Below, one piece after another: positions 11,127 through 20,784 of a DNA stretch of 64,000 nt (the first letter of the stretch is position 1; every line of letters begins with the position of its first letter). The DNA comes from Streptomyces kurssanovii (GTDB lineage Bacteria > Actinomycetota > Actinomycetes > Streptomycetales > Streptomycetaceae), in contig NZ_BMTN01000002.1 of NCBI RefSeq assembly GCF_014649695.1, positions 496,001-560,000 on the forward strand, given 5' to 3'. The position numbers were made by a program, and so were the translations under genes. Under the pieces are notes generated by a model. It searched no databases. It saw only the letters and a list, made by a program, of their open reading frames with translations, and was not told the DNA's origin.

Positions 11127-12089
11127 TCACTTCTTCGGCAGCCACTGCTTCCAGGTCGCCTCGTTGGCCTTGACCCACTTCTCGGCGGCGGCCTCGGGGC
11201 TCATCTTCTCCCCGGCGATCATCTTCGCGACCTCGTTCTGCTGCTCGGTCGTCCACTTGAAGTTCTTCAGGAACTCGGCCGCCTCGCCACCGTTCTTGGC
11301 GAAGTCCGCGTTGAGGAACTTCTGCAGCGGTGTGTTCGGGTAGGCGCAGGCGATCTTCTTCGGGTCGGCGTCGCAGCCCTCCTTGTACTCGGGCAGCTTC
11401 ACCTCGACGAGGTCGACCTGTGCGTTCAGCCACTGCGGGGTCCACCAGTACGTCAGGAAGGGCTTCTTCGCCTTCACGTTCTTCTGGATCGCCGTGATCT
11501 GCGCCGCCTCGGAACCCGCGTAGTTGGTCTTCAGGTTCAGCCCGAGGTTCTTGATGATCGCGTCGTCGTTGGTGACGTAGTCGGGCGACCCCTCGAGGAG
11601 CTCACCCTTGCCGCCGCTCTCCGCGGTGGCGAACTCCTTGGCGTACTTGTCGAGGTTCTTCCAGTCCGTCACGTCGGGGTGCTTGTCGGCGAAGTACTTC
11701 GGCACGAACCAGCCGATGTGGCCTTCGACACCGAGGTCACCGCCCTTCACGACGGTCTTGCGGTCCTCGACGTACTGCTTCTCCTCCTTGGGATGACCCC
11801 AGTCCTCCATGATCGCGTCGATGTCGCCCTTGGAGAGGGCGTCCCAGGCGAGCACTTCACCCATCTGCTGGGTCTTGACCTTGTAGCCGAGCTCCTCCTC
11901 CAGGATGTAGGACGCGACGGCCGTGTTGGCCTGCGCGCCGACCCAGGAGGGGACGGTCAGCTTCACGGTCTTCTCGCCGCCGGCCGCTTCCTGGCTCTTG
12001 CCGGTCTCCGCGGCGCTGCACGCGCTCAGGGAGAGGACGCCGAGGGCGGCGGCGACGGCGGCGGTGCGAAGGGTTCTGGTGCGGTTCAT
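11127..12089 (-). CDS. proX: Glycine betaine/proline ABC transporter substrate-binding lipoprotein
   Basis: A 320-residue periplasm-side binding protein with a lipoprotein signal peptide ending in LSLSAC (C24 lipidated) and an OpuAC/ProX-type domain (KLTVPSWVGAQANTAVASYI, ILEEELGYKV, WWTPQWLN). Tryptophans such as those in the WWTPQW segment are the usual quaternary-ammonium cage. It is the last gene of the five-gene minus-strand operon for choline oxidation and betaine uptake, 74 bases after the permease gene. The ATG at 12089 has AGGAG upstream. Confidence 0.92.
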   Translation of the reverse strand: MNRTRTLRTAAVAAALGVLSLSACSAAETGKSQEAAGGEKTVKLTVPSWVGAQANTAVASYILEEELGYKVKTQQMGEVLAWDALSKGDIDAIMEDWGHPKEEKQYVEDRKTVVKGGDLGVEGHIGWFVPKYFADKHPDVTDWKNLDKYAKEFATAESGGKGELLEGSPDYVTNDDAIIKNLGLNLKTNYAGSEAAQITAIQKNVKAKKPFLTYWWTPQWLNAQVDLVEVKLPEYKEGCDADPKKIACAYPNTPLQKFLNADFAKNGGEAAEFLKNFKWTTEQQNEVAKMIAGEKMSPEAAAEKWVKANEATWKQWLPKK

Positions 12090-12163
12090 GGTGGTGCTCC
12101 TGCTGTGAGTGAGGGACGTGAGTGGTACGGGGGCGGAGGCGCCGGGGTGCGGCGCACGGCCGT

Positions 12164-14194
12164 TCAGCCGCGTTTGCGGGCCGGTTGGGTGATCCGGTCC
12201 AGTACGAGACCGAGGCAGACGATCGCCACTCCGGCCGTCATTCCGAGACCCATCTCGCCGCGGGACAGGCCCTTGACGACGTCGTAGCCGAGGGCCCCGC
12301 CGCCGACGAGCGCGCCGACGACGACCACGGCCAGGACCAGCACGACCCCCTGGTTGACGGCGAGCTGGAGCGCGGGGCGGGCGAGCGGCAGCTGGACCCG
12401 GAGGAGTTGCTGCCGGGTGGACGCGCCGAGCGACCGGGACGCCTCCAGCGCCGCGGGGTCGACCTCGCGCAGGCCCTGGGCGGTGATGCGGACCACCGCC
12501 GGCAGCGCGTACACGACGGCCGCGACGATCGCGGAGACGCGGGCGACTCCGAAGAGGGCGACCACCGGAATGAGGTAGACGAACTGCGGCATCGTCTGCA
12601 TGGCGTCGAGCACCGGCCGCAGCCAGCGTTCCAGTCGTCCCGCACGGGCACAGACGATGCCCGCCAGCACGCCGAGGACGAGGGTGACGACGAGCGCCGC
12701 GAGCACCTGCGAGAGCGTGTCGAGGGACTTCGTCCACACGCCGAGCACGCCGATCGCGGCCATGGCGAGCGTGGCGGTCAGGGCCGTCATCCAGGTGCCG
12801 ACGAGCCAGGCCAGGGCGGCGACCAGCAGCAGCACCGCCCACCACGGCAGCGCGGTCAGGCCGTCCCGCATGGGGTTCAGGACCCACAGGGTGAAGTGTT
12901 CCGACCATGTCTCCGTGCCGCCGAGCACCGGGATGCCGGACGACAGGTTCTCGGTGATCCAGACCTGGGCCTTGTTGACGGGCGTGGAGATGGCGAACGT
13001 CCAGCCCTCCGGCCACGCCGTGCCGGCCACGAAGCGCAGCAGCACGGCCGCGACGACGCCGCCGCCTGCCAGCGCCCAGCCGGAGCGGCCGTGCAGCAGG
13101 CCGCCACCGGGTGTGCTCCGGCCGATGCGGTCGCCGGCGGCCGCGGTCGTACGGTCGAGCCAGACGGCGATCAGCACGATGGGGATGCCGGCGGCGAGCG
13201 CCTTGCCCACGTCCACGGTGGAGAGGGCCGAGTAGACCTCCTCGCCGAGGCCGCCCGCGCCGACGAGCGCGGCGATGACGACCATGGAGAGCGCCATCAT
13301 GATCGTCTGGTTGAGGCCCAGGAGCATCTGCTTGCGGGCCAGCGGCAGCCGGGCCGTGCGCAGCCGCTGCCACGGGCTCGCGCCGAGCGACGTGACCGCC
13401 TCGAGCACCGCGGGGTCGGCGCCGCGGAGTCCGAGGGTGGTCAGGCGTGCCATCGGCGGGGCCGCGTAGATGACGGTGCAGAACAGGGCGGCGGGCGTGC
13501 CGGTGCCGAAGACCAGCACGAACGGCAGCAGGTAGGCGAAGGCGGGCAGCACCTGCATGGTGTCGAGCACCGGCCGCAGCAGGCGGTCGACCCGGTCGGA
13601 GAGCCCTGCGGCCAGGCCGATGAGTACGCCCAGCAGCGCGGCGCAGGTCACCGCCACCACCATCAGGGCGATGGTGAGCAGGGTGGCGTCCCACATGCCG
13701 AGCAGCCCGCACACGGCGAACGCGCCGAAGGCCGTCGCCGCGACCTTGACGCCGCCGCGTCCGAGCCCGGCCGCGCGCCAGGCGAACAGCACGCCGGCGG
13801 CGAACACACCGGTCCAGCCCATCGCGTCGAGCACGGAGTAGACGCCGCTGACGGCATCGGTGGCGGTGTTGGACAGGTGCAGCAGGAAGTACAGGAACAG
13901 GGGGTGGCTGTCCCGGTTGTCGATGACCCACGTGTTGGCGTCGTCGAGCGGACCGGAGATGTCGACGCTCAGCGCGCCGGGCCACGGGCCGCTGCCCCAC
14001 ACGACCGCCGAGAGCGGTACGAGGACGGCCGCCAGCGCGGCGAGCACCAGCAGCTTGCCCTTGACGGGATGACGCATCAGGTCCTGGAAGGACCGCCCGG
14101 TGGCGGGACGGCCGGCCTTGTCCCGTGCCTTCTCGGTGCCGGGAACCTTGTCGGGAGTCTCGTCGGAAGCCGGAGTGGTGACGGCGGCGGTCAT
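12164..14194 (-). CDS. Glycine betaine/proline ABC permease with two fused permease domains
   Basis: A 676-residue membrane protein with two complete binding-protein-dependent transport domains in tandem. Each has the EAA-type loop: [20 protein letters not shown] in the first half and [20 protein letters not shown] in the second. Each loop is preceded by a paired [20 protein letters not shown] or [20 protein letters not shown] segment. ProW/OpuAB proteins usually have one such domain and act as a dimer; here the pore may form within one chain. The ATG at 14194 has GGAGGGG upstream and sits 52 bases after proV. Its partners are ProV and ProX in the same operon. Confidence 0.9.
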   Translation of the reverse strand: MTAAVTTPASDETPDKVPGTEKARDKAGRPATGRSFQDLMRHPVKGKLLVLAALAAVLVPLSAVVWGSGPWPGALSVDISGPLDDANTWVIDNRDSHPLFLYFLLHLSNTATDAVSGVYSVLDAMGWTGVFAAGVLFAWRAAGLGRGGVKVAATAFGAFAVCGLLGMWDATLLTIALMVVAVTCAALLGVLIGLAAGLSDRVDRLLRPVLDTMQVLPAFAYLLPFVLVFGTGTPAALFCTVIYAAPPMARLTTLGLRGADPAVLEAVTSLGASPWQRLRTARLPLARKQMLLGLNQTIMMALSMVVIAALVGAGGLGEEVYSALSTVDVGKALAAGIPIVLIAVWLDRTTAAAGDRIGRSTPGGGLLHGRSGWALAGGGVVAAVLLRFVAGTAWPEGWTFAISTPVNKAQVWITENLSSGIPVLGGTETWSEHFTLWVLNPMRDGLTALPWWAVLLLVAALAWLVGTWMTALTATLAMAAIGVLGVWTKSLDTLSQVLAALVVTLVLGVLAGIVCARAGRLERWLRPVLDAMQTMPQFVYLIPVVALFGVARVSAIVAAVVYALPAVVRITAQGLREVDPAALEASRSLGASTRQQLLRVQLPLARPALQLAVNQGVVLVLAVVVVGALVGGGALGYDVVKGLSRGEMGLGMTAGVAIVCLGLVLDRITQPARKRG

Positions 14195-14246
14195 CGCGGC
14201 CACCGCCCCTCCGCTGCCCGGGGGTGGCGCGTATGCGCTGCGCGTG

Positions 14247-15302
14247 TCATGCGGCCACCGCCTTGCCGCCGGGTACGCCGGCGACCACGCCGAGGAGCGC
14301 CGCGTGGTCCACCACCCCCAGGCACCTGCCGTCCTCGATGACACGGGCGGTCTCGCCGGTGCGGGCGACGGCTTCGATGGCCTCGAAGACCGTCGCCCCG
14401 GGAGCGAGCGCCGGGCCGGTCTCCGCCTCCGACGCCCTGGCGGGCCGCATGGCCGTGCGCACGGTCATGACCTGCTCGCGCGGGACATCGCGGACGAAGT
14501 CGCGCACGTACTCGTCGGCCGGCTCGCCGACGATCTCCTCAGGGGTGCCGAGCTGCACGATCCGGCCGTCGCGCATCAGCGCGATCCGGTCGCCGATCTT
14601 GAGCGCCTCGCTCAGGTCGTGCGTGATGAAGACCATGGTGCGGCCCTCCTCGCGGTGCAGCCGCACGACCTCCTCCTGCATGTCGCGGCGGATCAGCGGG
14701 TCCAGCGCGCTGAACGGCTCGTCGAACAGCAGGACCTCGGGGTCGACCGCCAGCGCCCGGGCCAGGCCGACGCGCTGCTGCTGGCCGCCGGACAGCTGGC
14801 CGGGACGGCGGGACTCCATGCCCTCGAGGCCGACCTTGGTGACGAACTCAGCGGCCCTTGCCCGGCGTTCCGCGCGGCCGACGCCCTGGATCTCGAGACC
14901 GTAGGCGACGTTGTCGAGCACGGACCGGTGCGGCAGCAGCCCGAAGTGCTGGAACACCATGGACGCGCGGTGGCGGCGCAGTTCGCGCAGCCGTCCGGCG
15001 TCCATCGACATGACGTCCTCGCCGTCGATGGAGATGGCGCCGGACGTCGGCTCGATCAGCCGGGTGAGGCAGCGGACCAGCGTCGACTTGCCCGAGCCGG
15101 ACAGGCCCATGACGACGAAGACCTCACCCTTGCGGACGTCGAACGAGACGTCACGCACGGCGGCGGTGCAGCCGGTGCGCTCCCGCAGGCCGGCGGCGTC
15201 GAGGGCGCCCAGCTCGGGGTCGGCGGGCACCCGGCCCGCCTTCGGGCCGAAGACCTTCCACAGGTCGCGTACGGAGAACACAGGTGTCGGCGGCGTACTC
15301 AT
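14247..15302 (-). CDS. proV: Glycine betaine/L-proline ABC transporter ATP-binding protein
   Basis: A 351-residue ATPase with Walker A G66-LSGSGKST, signature LSGGQQQR (170-177), Walker B LLFDEP (D194, E195) and the switch histidine in FITHDLSEA. The insert between the first strand and Walker A, and the C-terminal CBS-like region (about 280-345), are typical of ProV/OpuAA, in which CBS modules sense ionic strength. Only one CBS-like repeat is evident. The ATG overlaps the stop codon of the GMC gene by one base (TGATG), which indicates translational coupling. Confidence 0.93.
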   Translation of the reverse strand: MSTPPTPVFSVRDLWKVFGPKAGRVPADPELGALDAAGLRERTGCTAAVRDVSFDVRKGEVFVVMGLSGSGKSTLVRCLTRLIEPTSGAISIDGEDVMSMDAGRLRELRRHRASMVFQHFGLLPHRSVLDNVAYGLEIQGVGRAERRARAAEFVTKVGLEGMESRRPGQLSGGQQQRVGLARALAVDPEVLLFDEPFSALDPLIRRDMQEEVVRLHREEGRTMVFITHDLSEALKIGDRIALMRDGRIVQLGTPEEIVGEPADEYVRDFVRDVPREQVMTVRTAMRPARASEAETGPALAPGATVFEAIEAVARTGETARVIEDGRCLGVVDHAALLGVVAGVPGGKAVAA

Positions 15303-16828
15303 CAGGCATTACCTCCCAGCAGGTCCGCGCATTTCTCCCCGACCATCAAGACGGTGATCATCGGGTTGACGGCCGTCATCGTCGGGAAGACGGACGCGTC
15401 GGCGATCCGGACGCCGGTGAGGCCGCGGATCTTCAGATCGGGGTCGACGACGGCGAGTTCGTCGTCGGCCGCACCCATCCGGCAGGTGCCGGCGGGGTGG
15501 TAGACGGTGTGCGCGACCTTGCGCGCGTACTCGCTGATCTCCTCGTCGGAGGTGACCTCGGGGCCCGGGCAGACCTCCCGCTTCAGCCAGCCGGCCAGCG
15601 GCTCCTGCTGCGCGATCTCACGCGCGATGCGGATGCCGTCGACGAGCGTGCGGCCGTCGTAGTCGTCCTCGTCGGTGAAGTACCGGAAGTCGAGGGCGGG
15701 TTTGACCTCGGGGTCGGCGCTGGTCAGGTACAGGCGGCCGCGGCTGCGGGGCTTGGGGATGTTCGGCGTCATCGACACGCCGTGCGCGGGGCGTTCGTAG
15801 CCGAGGCGCTCCGGGTTGTCGGTGAAGGGGATCTGGTAGAAGTGGAACATCAGGTCGGGCCCCGCGGACGCGGGGTCCCGCCGTACGAACAGCCCGGCGT
15901 CGCTGTCCATCGCGGAGTTCTCCGGGATGGGCCCGTGGGTCTCCCAGACGATGACCGACTCGGGGTGGTCGAGCAGGTTCTCGCCGACACCCGGCAGGTC
16001 GTGCACCACGGGTATGCCGAGCCTCTCCAGGTCGGCGCGCGGCCCGATGCCGGAGTGCATCAGCAGCCGGGGCGAGTCGACGGCTCCCGCGCAGACGAGC
16101 ACTTCGCGGCGGGCCCGTACGGTCCGCTCCTCGCCGTCCTTGGCGCGTACGTGCACCCCGGTGGCACGTGTGCCGTCCAGCTCCAGCCGGTACGCCCAGG
16201 TCTCCAGGGCGATGTGCAGGTTCGGCCGGTCGAGGAAGGGGTGCAAATAGGCGACGGACGCCGACGAGCGCTTGTTGTTCTCGGGGTGGTAGGCGAGGTC
16301 GAAGAAGCCGACACCCTCGTGGAAGGGCTTCTCGTTGAAGCTCTCGATCCGCGGCACGTCGAGGGCGGTCCGCGCGGCGTCGACGAAGTCACGGGCGATG
16401 GCGTTCCGGTCCGCCTCGTCGACGGGGACGATGTTGTTGCGCAGCTTGTGGAAGTACGGGTCCATGGCCGCGGCGTCCCAGCCCTCCGCACCGGCCCCGG
16501 CCCACTCGTCCCAGTCGGACGGCAGCGGCTTGAAGGCGATGAGGGTGTTGTGGGACGAGCAGCCGCCGAGCACGCGGGCGCGGCTGTGGCGGATGTGGGA
16601 GTTGCCGCGCGGCTGTTCGGTGGTGGGGTAGTCGTAGTCGAGCTCACCACCGAGCAGGCCCATCCAGCGCCGCAGGGTCAGCACGTCGTCGCGGCCGACG
16701 TCGCTCGGGCCGCCCTCGATGACGGCGACGGTCACGCCGGGGTCCTCGGTGAGCCGGGAGGCGATCACCGAACCGGCGGTGCCGCCGCCGACGACGACAT
16801 AGTCGTACTCGTGAATGTGGTCGGTCAC
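15302..16828 (-). CDS. GMC-family oxidoreductase, probable choline dehydrogenase
   Basis: FAD-dependent glucose-methanol-choline oxidoreductase of 508 residues. It has the N-terminal dinucleotide fold [10 protein letters not shown] (14-19), the [11 protein letters not shown] motif, the second GMC signature [16 protein letters not shown], and the C-terminal active-site region [13 protein letters not shown]. Given its position between an aldehyde dehydrogenase and a glycine betaine transporter, it most likely oxidises choline to betaine aldehyde (BetA role). This substrate is inferred from context; GMC sequences alone do not fix it. The GTG at 16828 lies 16 bases after the aldehyde dehydrogenase stop. 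Confidence 0.88.
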   Translation of the reverse strand: MTDHIHEYDYVVVGGGTAGSVIASRLTEDPGVTVAVIEGGPSDVGRDDVLTLRRWMGLLGGELDYDYPTTEQPRGNSHIRHSRARVLGGCSSHNTLIAFKPLPSDWDEWAGAGAEGWDAAAMDPYFHKLRNNIVPVDEADRNAIARDFVDAARTALDVPRIESFNEKPFHEGVGFFDLAYHPENNKRSSASVAYLHPFLDRPNLHIALETWAYRLELDGTRATGVHVRAKDGEERTVRARREVLVCAGAVDSPRLLMHSGIGPRADLERLGIPVVHDLPGVGENLLDHPESVIVWETHGPIPENSAMDSDAGLFVRRDPASAGPDLMFHFYQIPFTDNPERLGYERPAHGVSMTPNIPKPRSRGRLYLTSADPEVKPALDFRYFTDEDDYDGRTLVDGIRIAREIAQQEPLAGWLKREVCPGPEVTSDEEISEYARKVAHTVYHPAGTCRMGAADDELAVVDPDLKIRGLTGVRIADASVFPTMTAVNPMITVLMVGEKCADLLGGNA

Positions 16829-16844
16829 GGTGTGTTTCCCTGCC

Positions 16845-18332
16845 TCAGCCCGCGAACCAGCGCACGGGGCGCGGGGCGAGGTTCTGGTAGATGTGCTTCG
16901 CCTCGCGGTACTCGGCGAGTCCTGCGGGCCCCAGCTCACGGCCGGTGCCCGACTTGCCGAAGCCGCCCCACTCCGCCTGCGGCAGGTAGGGGTGGAAGTC
17001 GTTGATCCAGACGGTGCCGTGCCGCATGAGCCGCGCCATCCGGCGTGCGCGTCCGGCGTCGGACGTCCAGACGGCGCCGGCGAGGCCGTACTCGGTGTCG
17101 TTGGCGAGGGCGAGGGCCTCTTCCTCGGTGCGGAAGGTCTCGACGGTGAGGACGGGGCCGAAGATCTCCTCGCGGACGACGCGCATGGTGCGGTGGCAGT
17201 GGTCGAGGACGGTGGGCCGGTAGAAGAAGCCCGGTCCCTCCGGCCGCTCGCCGCCCGCCCTCAGCACCGCGCCCTCGGCCAGCGCGGAGGCGACGAACTC
17301 CTCGGTCCTCGCGAGCTGCTGGGCGGAGACGAGGGGGCCGCACTCGACGCCGTCGTCGGTGCCGCGCCCGAGGCGGATCTTCTCGGCCCTGCGCGCGAGT
17401 TCGGTGACGAACCGCTCGCGCAGCGACTCCTCGACGATGAGCCGCGAGCCCGCGGAGCAGACCTGCCCGCTGTGGATGAACGCGGCGTTGAGTGCCTGGT
17501 CGACGGCCGTGTCGAACCCGTCGGGGGTGGCGCAGGCATCGGCGAAGACCACGTTCGGGTTCTTGCCGCCGAGTTCGAGGGCGACCTTCTTGACGGTGTC
17601 GGCCGCGGCGCGGGCGACCTTCGTGCCGCTGACGAGCCCGCCGGTGAAGGACACGAGGTCCACATCCGGGTGCTCTGCCAGCCGGGCGCCGACGGGGTCG
17701 CCGGCGCCGGTGACGATGTTCGCGGCACCGGGCGGCAGTCCCGCCTCGATCAGCAGCTCGATCAGGGCGACCGTGGTCAGCGGCGTGATCTCGCTGGGCT
17801 TGATCACCAGGGTGTTGCCCGCCGCGAGCGCGGGGGCGATCTTCCAGCTGGCCTGGAGCAGCGGATAGTTCCAGGGGGTGATCAGCGCGCAGACGCCGAC
17901 GGGCTCGTGCACGACCACGCTGTGGATGTCGTCCGACCCGGCGTCGACGACACGGCCGCCGCTCTCGTTCATGACGAGGTCGGCGAAGTAGGCGAAGGCA
18001 TCGCGTACGCAGTCGACGTCGATGCGTCCCTCTTCGAGGGTCTTGCCCGCGTCCTGGCTCTCCAGCGCGCCGATCTTCTCCCGGTCCCGCTCGAGCAGGG
18101 CCGCGACGCGTCGGAGCAGCGCGGCGCGCTCCGCGACAGGGGTGCGCGGCCAGGTGCCGTCGTCGAATGCGGCACGTGCGCAGGCGACAGCGTCATCGGT
18201 GTCGGCGACACCGCCCTCCGCCACGACGGCGAAAACGCTCCCGTCGACGGGGTCGATGATGTCGCGGGTGGCACCGGAGAGGGCGAAACGCCACTCCCCG
18301 CCCACATGGATGGTCTGATGTACTGCCGACAC
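16845..18332 (-). CDS. Aldehyde dehydrogenase, probable betaine-aldehyde dehydrogenase
   Basis: NAD(P)-dependent aldehyde dehydrogenase of 495 residues with the catalytic C292 (SGQVCSAGS), the general base E253 (LELGGKNP), the PWNYP motif at 153-157 and the late EEIFGPVL motif. It heads the operon that continues with the GMC oxidoreductase and a betaine ABC transporter, so conversion of betaine aldehyde to glycine betaine is the likely role (BetB). The GTG at 18332 was chosen because the protein then begins SAVHQTIHVGGEW, as family members do; a longer frame to 18518 adds a non-homologous Arg/Gly-rich leader. Confidence 0.9.
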   Translation of the reverse strand: MSAVHQTIHVGGEWRFALSGATRDIIDPVDGSVFAVVAEGGVADTDDAVACARAAFDDGTWPRTPVAERAALLRRVAALLERDREKIGALESQDAGKTLEEGRIDVDCVRDAFAYFADLVMNESGGRVVDAGSDDIHSVVVHEPVGVCALITPWNYPLLQASWKIAPALAAGNTLVIKPSEITPLTTVALIELLIEAGLPPGAANIVTGAGDPVGARLAEHPDVDLVSFTGGLVSGTKVARAAADTVKKVALELGGKNPNVVFADACATPDGFDTAVDQALNAAFIHSGQVCSAGSRLIVEESLRERFVTELARRAEKIRLGRGTDDGVECGPLVSAQQLARTEEFVASALAEGAVLRAGGERPEGPGFFYRPTVLDHCHRTMRVVREEIFGPVLTVETFRTEEEALALANDTEYGLAGAVWTSDAGRARRMARLMRHGTVWINDFHPYLPQAEWGGFGKSGTGRELGPAGLAEYREAKHIYQNLAPRPVRWFAG

Positions 18333-18420
18333 GTCGCGTTTTGGCCTTTCGTTCCCGTTTTGTCCGACGCCGGTCACACACCGGCGATCTGGCCCCCTGC
18401 CCCCGGAACCAAGAACCATG

Positions 18421-18458
18421 CGGAACGTTTCACGGAACGTGACCTGACTCACGGAACG
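18421..18458. promoter_or_regulatory. Triple CGGAACG repeat upstream of the betaine operon
   Basis: CGGAACG occurs at 18421-18427, 18433-18439 and 18452-18458, spaced 12 and 19 bases apart. The first two also form an inverted ACGTT/AACGT pair. The repeats lie about 90-125 bases upstream of the aldehyde dehydrogenase start and about 130 bases before the divergent gene at 18587. They look like a repressor or activator operator, but no regulator is identified. The rest of 18333-18586 shows nothing else recognisable. Confidence 0.45.
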
Positions 18459-18586
18459 GCCGGAGCGCCCCGAGCCGACCGGACCCCGGGACCACGGCGG
18501 GGTCAACACGGGCATCACGGGGCGAATGTGAGCGGGGTCACCGCCCGACCGGAGCCGTCACCAGCCGGCCTCATAGGGTCAGGCGC

Positions 18587-19300
18587 ATGACCGCGAAGTT
18601 CAGTGATCCGTTCCTCAGCCTCACCGAGCAGCACGCCGCCTGGGGCGCGGAACAACTCGAGACGTTCAACGAGTTCATGCCGATCGGCGAGTGGAGTGCC
18701 GACCTCGGGCAGTGTCTGTACCGGCAGTCCGGACGAGAGCTGAGGATCTCGCTCCTCGGGACGTTCGACGTCAACGAGCACTCATGGCTGTGGGCCTGGG
18801 CCAACCCCGGCTTCGCCGGCTCACCGGTGGTCACGGCGGCGGAACGGCTCCGCGCGTACGGCCAGGCGCACGGCCTGAGCGAGTTCACCGAGGAGCTCGT
18901 CCCCCTCGCCGTTCACGACGACCCCCGCCGCGCCGTGGAGACCCTGGCGTTCACGGCGATGGGCGTGCTCGGCGCCGCCGGGTACATCGGCGTACAGGCG
19001 AGCGCCGACGGCCGCGCCTACATGGTTCCGGACGATCCTCAGGTCCCCCGCGCCGAACCGGACGCCATCACCCTGCCGCGCGTCCTGCTCACCGGCGTCG
19101 GCCTCGTCGGCGGATCCGCCCGCCGGGTCGTCTCCGGGTACTTCGGCCACCACGACCTTCCGCAACGCCGCACCGAAAACCGGACGAGCGCGGGACTCCC
19201 CGACGGCGGCACGATCGACGTCCTCTTCGACGATCTCGACCGGATAGCGTCCGTCCACGTCAACACGGGTGGCCCCGCGGTGGAACAGCCGGCCGGCTGA
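18587..19300 (+). CDS. Hypothetical protein, DUF6882-like
   Basis: A 237-residue soluble protein without signal peptide or membrane segment. The N-terminal FSDPFLSLTEQHAAWGAEQL and the W-rich centre (WLWAWANPGF) resemble the DUF6882 family, whose function is unknown. I am only moderately sure of the family name. It is divergent from the betaine operon and ends 2 bases before the stop of a convergent membrane-protein gene. Confidence 0.72.
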   Translation: MTAKFSDPFLSLTEQHAAWGAEQLETFNEFMPIGEWSADLGQCLYRQSGRELRISLLGTFDVNEHSWLWAWANPGFAGSPVVTAAERLRAYGQAHGLSEFTEELVPLAVHDDPRRAVETLAFTAMGVLGAAGYIGVQASADGRAYMVPDDPQVPRAEPDAITLPRVLLTGVGLVGGSARRVVSGYFGHHDLPQRRTENRTSAGLPDGGTIDVLFDDLDRIASVHVNTGGPAVEQPAG

Positions 19301-19302
19301 GC

Positions 19303-19830
19303 TCAGCGCCTCCCGACCCCGAGGTCCCGCCGGGCGCCCGCACGCACGACGGCGGCGCCCGCCCCGGTCAGCGCGGCGAGGACCAGCAGCACCGCGATCG
19401 ACGGATTCACGAAGGCCGGCACGAAGTCGTACGTGTAGCCGTCCGACCAGCGGCAGACGGAACTCACGGGGAACAGGCTGTCCCGCATGTTCTCGAGGTT
19501 CGGTCCGTCCGCCGGTGAGGAGTACCCGTAGCGCTGCTGCGCGCACGTGTACCACTCGTTCTCCAGGCGGACGGAGCACAGAAGACCGAACAGCTGGATC
19601 GCCAACGCGACCGCCACGCACACCAGCGCCACGTCCCGGAGCGTCCCCGCGGGGGTCGACGCGCTCGAGCGGCCGCGCGCGACGAACGCCGGGAAGAGAT
19701 ACCCGCACAGCGTGATCAGCACCAGCAGGCCCAGGATCACGATCCCGAAGACGGCCAGTGAGTTCTGGCCGGTGTCCGTGGCCAGTTGGACGGTGCCGGG
19801 TATCGCGGTGATCGAGGACATGAGCCTCAT
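19303..19830 (-). CDS. Hypothetical membrane protein
   Basis: A 175-residue protein with three clear membrane spans (about 24-48, 67-87 and 143-163). The segment between spans 2 and 3 contains cysteines (YTCAQQRYG, SSVCRWSDG) that could pair outside the membrane. A second ATG at 19821 is an alternative start. No family recognised. It is convergent with the preceding gene. Confidence 0.7.
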   Translation of the reverse strand: MRLMSSITAIPGTVQLATDTGQNSLAVFGIVILGLLVLITLCGYLFPAFVARGRSSASTPAGTLRDVALVCVAVALAIQLFGLLCSVRLENEWYTCAQQRYGYSSPADGPNLENMRDSLFPVSSVCRWSDGYTYDFVPAFVNPSIAVLLVLAALTGAGAAVVRAGARRDLGVGRR

Positions 19831-19980
19831 CCTGCGTCATCCTCGCCCGGCGTGCCGCGAGTTCTTCCTGCGGGAGCGTCGTGCGGAGGAGCTGACGTCC
19901 CGGACGCCGGCGCTCACGGAACCACGCGGAAGTCCCGGCCGTCCCGATGATCAAGAGACCGATGGACGAAGGGGGCCCGC

Positions 19981-20646
19981 ATGGCGGTCACGCTGGGCGA
20001 GGAGATCATGCTGCTGTCGCTGGACGACGAGTCCGGCGCGGCGAAGGACCGGCAGTCCGCGGGGTGGGCCGTGGCGGGCGGCATCCTGCTCGGCCTGGTC
20101 ATGGCCGGGCGGGTCTCGGTCGACGACGGCCGGATGCGCGTCACGCACCAGGCGCCCACCGGTGTCGCCCTCCTCGACGGCCGCCTGGAGCAGCTCGCGG
20201 CCTGGGCGGGCCGCAGGCGCAGGGCCCCGAAGGTCACGGAATGGCTGACGAAGGACCACTCCAAGGCCGTGACCGCCACGATCGAGAGCCTGCGTGAGCG
20301 CGGTCTCGTGGCGCAGGAGCAGCACAAGGTGCTCGGCCTCTTCCCGGTCAAGCGCTACCCGGAGGCGGACGGGGCGGCCGAGCGCGAGCTCCGAGAGCGC
20401 CTCACCGCCGTCGTCCTCGAGGGAAGCGAGCCCGACGACCGGACGGCGGGTCTGGTCGCGCTGATCCACTCGGCGAAGCTGCACCGCATCGCCTTCCCCG
20501 GCGTGCCGCGAAAGGAGCTCACCGGGCGGATGTCCGAGATCTCCGAGGGCCAGTGGGCGGGCGACAGCCTCCGTAAAGCCATCCACGACATGCAGGCGGC
20601 GATGGTCGCGGTCACCGTGATGACGGCGGCCGCGGCGGCGGGCTGA
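19981..20646 (+). CDS. GOLPH3/Vps74 (GPP34) family protein
   Basis: A 221-residue protein of the GPP34 fold: the N-terminal LGEEIMLLSLDDESG and the helical C-terminus with IHSAKLHRIAFPG are characteristic. In eukaryotes these proteins bind phosphatidylinositol-4-phosphate at the Golgi; many actinobacteria carry several cytoplasmic copies with no established function. The ATG has GAAGGGGG upstream. A Met/Ala-rich hydrophobic end (MVAVTVMTAAAAAG) could touch the membrane. Confidence 0.85.
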   Translation: MAVTLGEEIMLLSLDDESGAAKDRQSAGWAVAGGILLGLVMAGRVSVDDGRMRVTHQAPTGVALLDGRLEQLAAWAGRRRRAPKVTEWLTKDHSKAVTATIESLRERGLVAQEQHKVLGLFPVKRYPEADGAAERELRERLTAVVLEGSEPDDRTAGLVALIHSAKLHRIAFPGVPRKELTGRMSEISEGQWAGDSLRKAIHDMQAAMVAVTVMTAAAAAG

Positions 20647-20735
20647 CCTCCCGGCGCCCCCTCGGACGCAGCAGCGACGGCCACCGGACCCGTCGCCGGG
20701 CGCGGCGGGCCACGAGCCGGGCCGCCACGGAACCA

Positions 20736-20770
20736 CCGGGCCGGGCGGCCCTCGCAGGCGCCCGGCCCGG
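20736..20770. terminator. Bidirectional hairpin terminator
   Basis: CCGGGCCGGGCG and CGCCCGGCCCGG form a perfect 12-bp stem with an 11-base loop between the convergent GPP34-like and radical SAM genes. Confidence 0.75.
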
Positions 20771-20784
20771 CCGGGCGGCGCGGT

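Noticed and set aside
11127-14000. A 957-codon frame fusing permease-region sequence to ProX
   Set aside because: The first two thirds are the wrong frame of the permease gene. ProX has its own ATG, Shine-Dalgarno sequence and lipoprotein signal at 12089.
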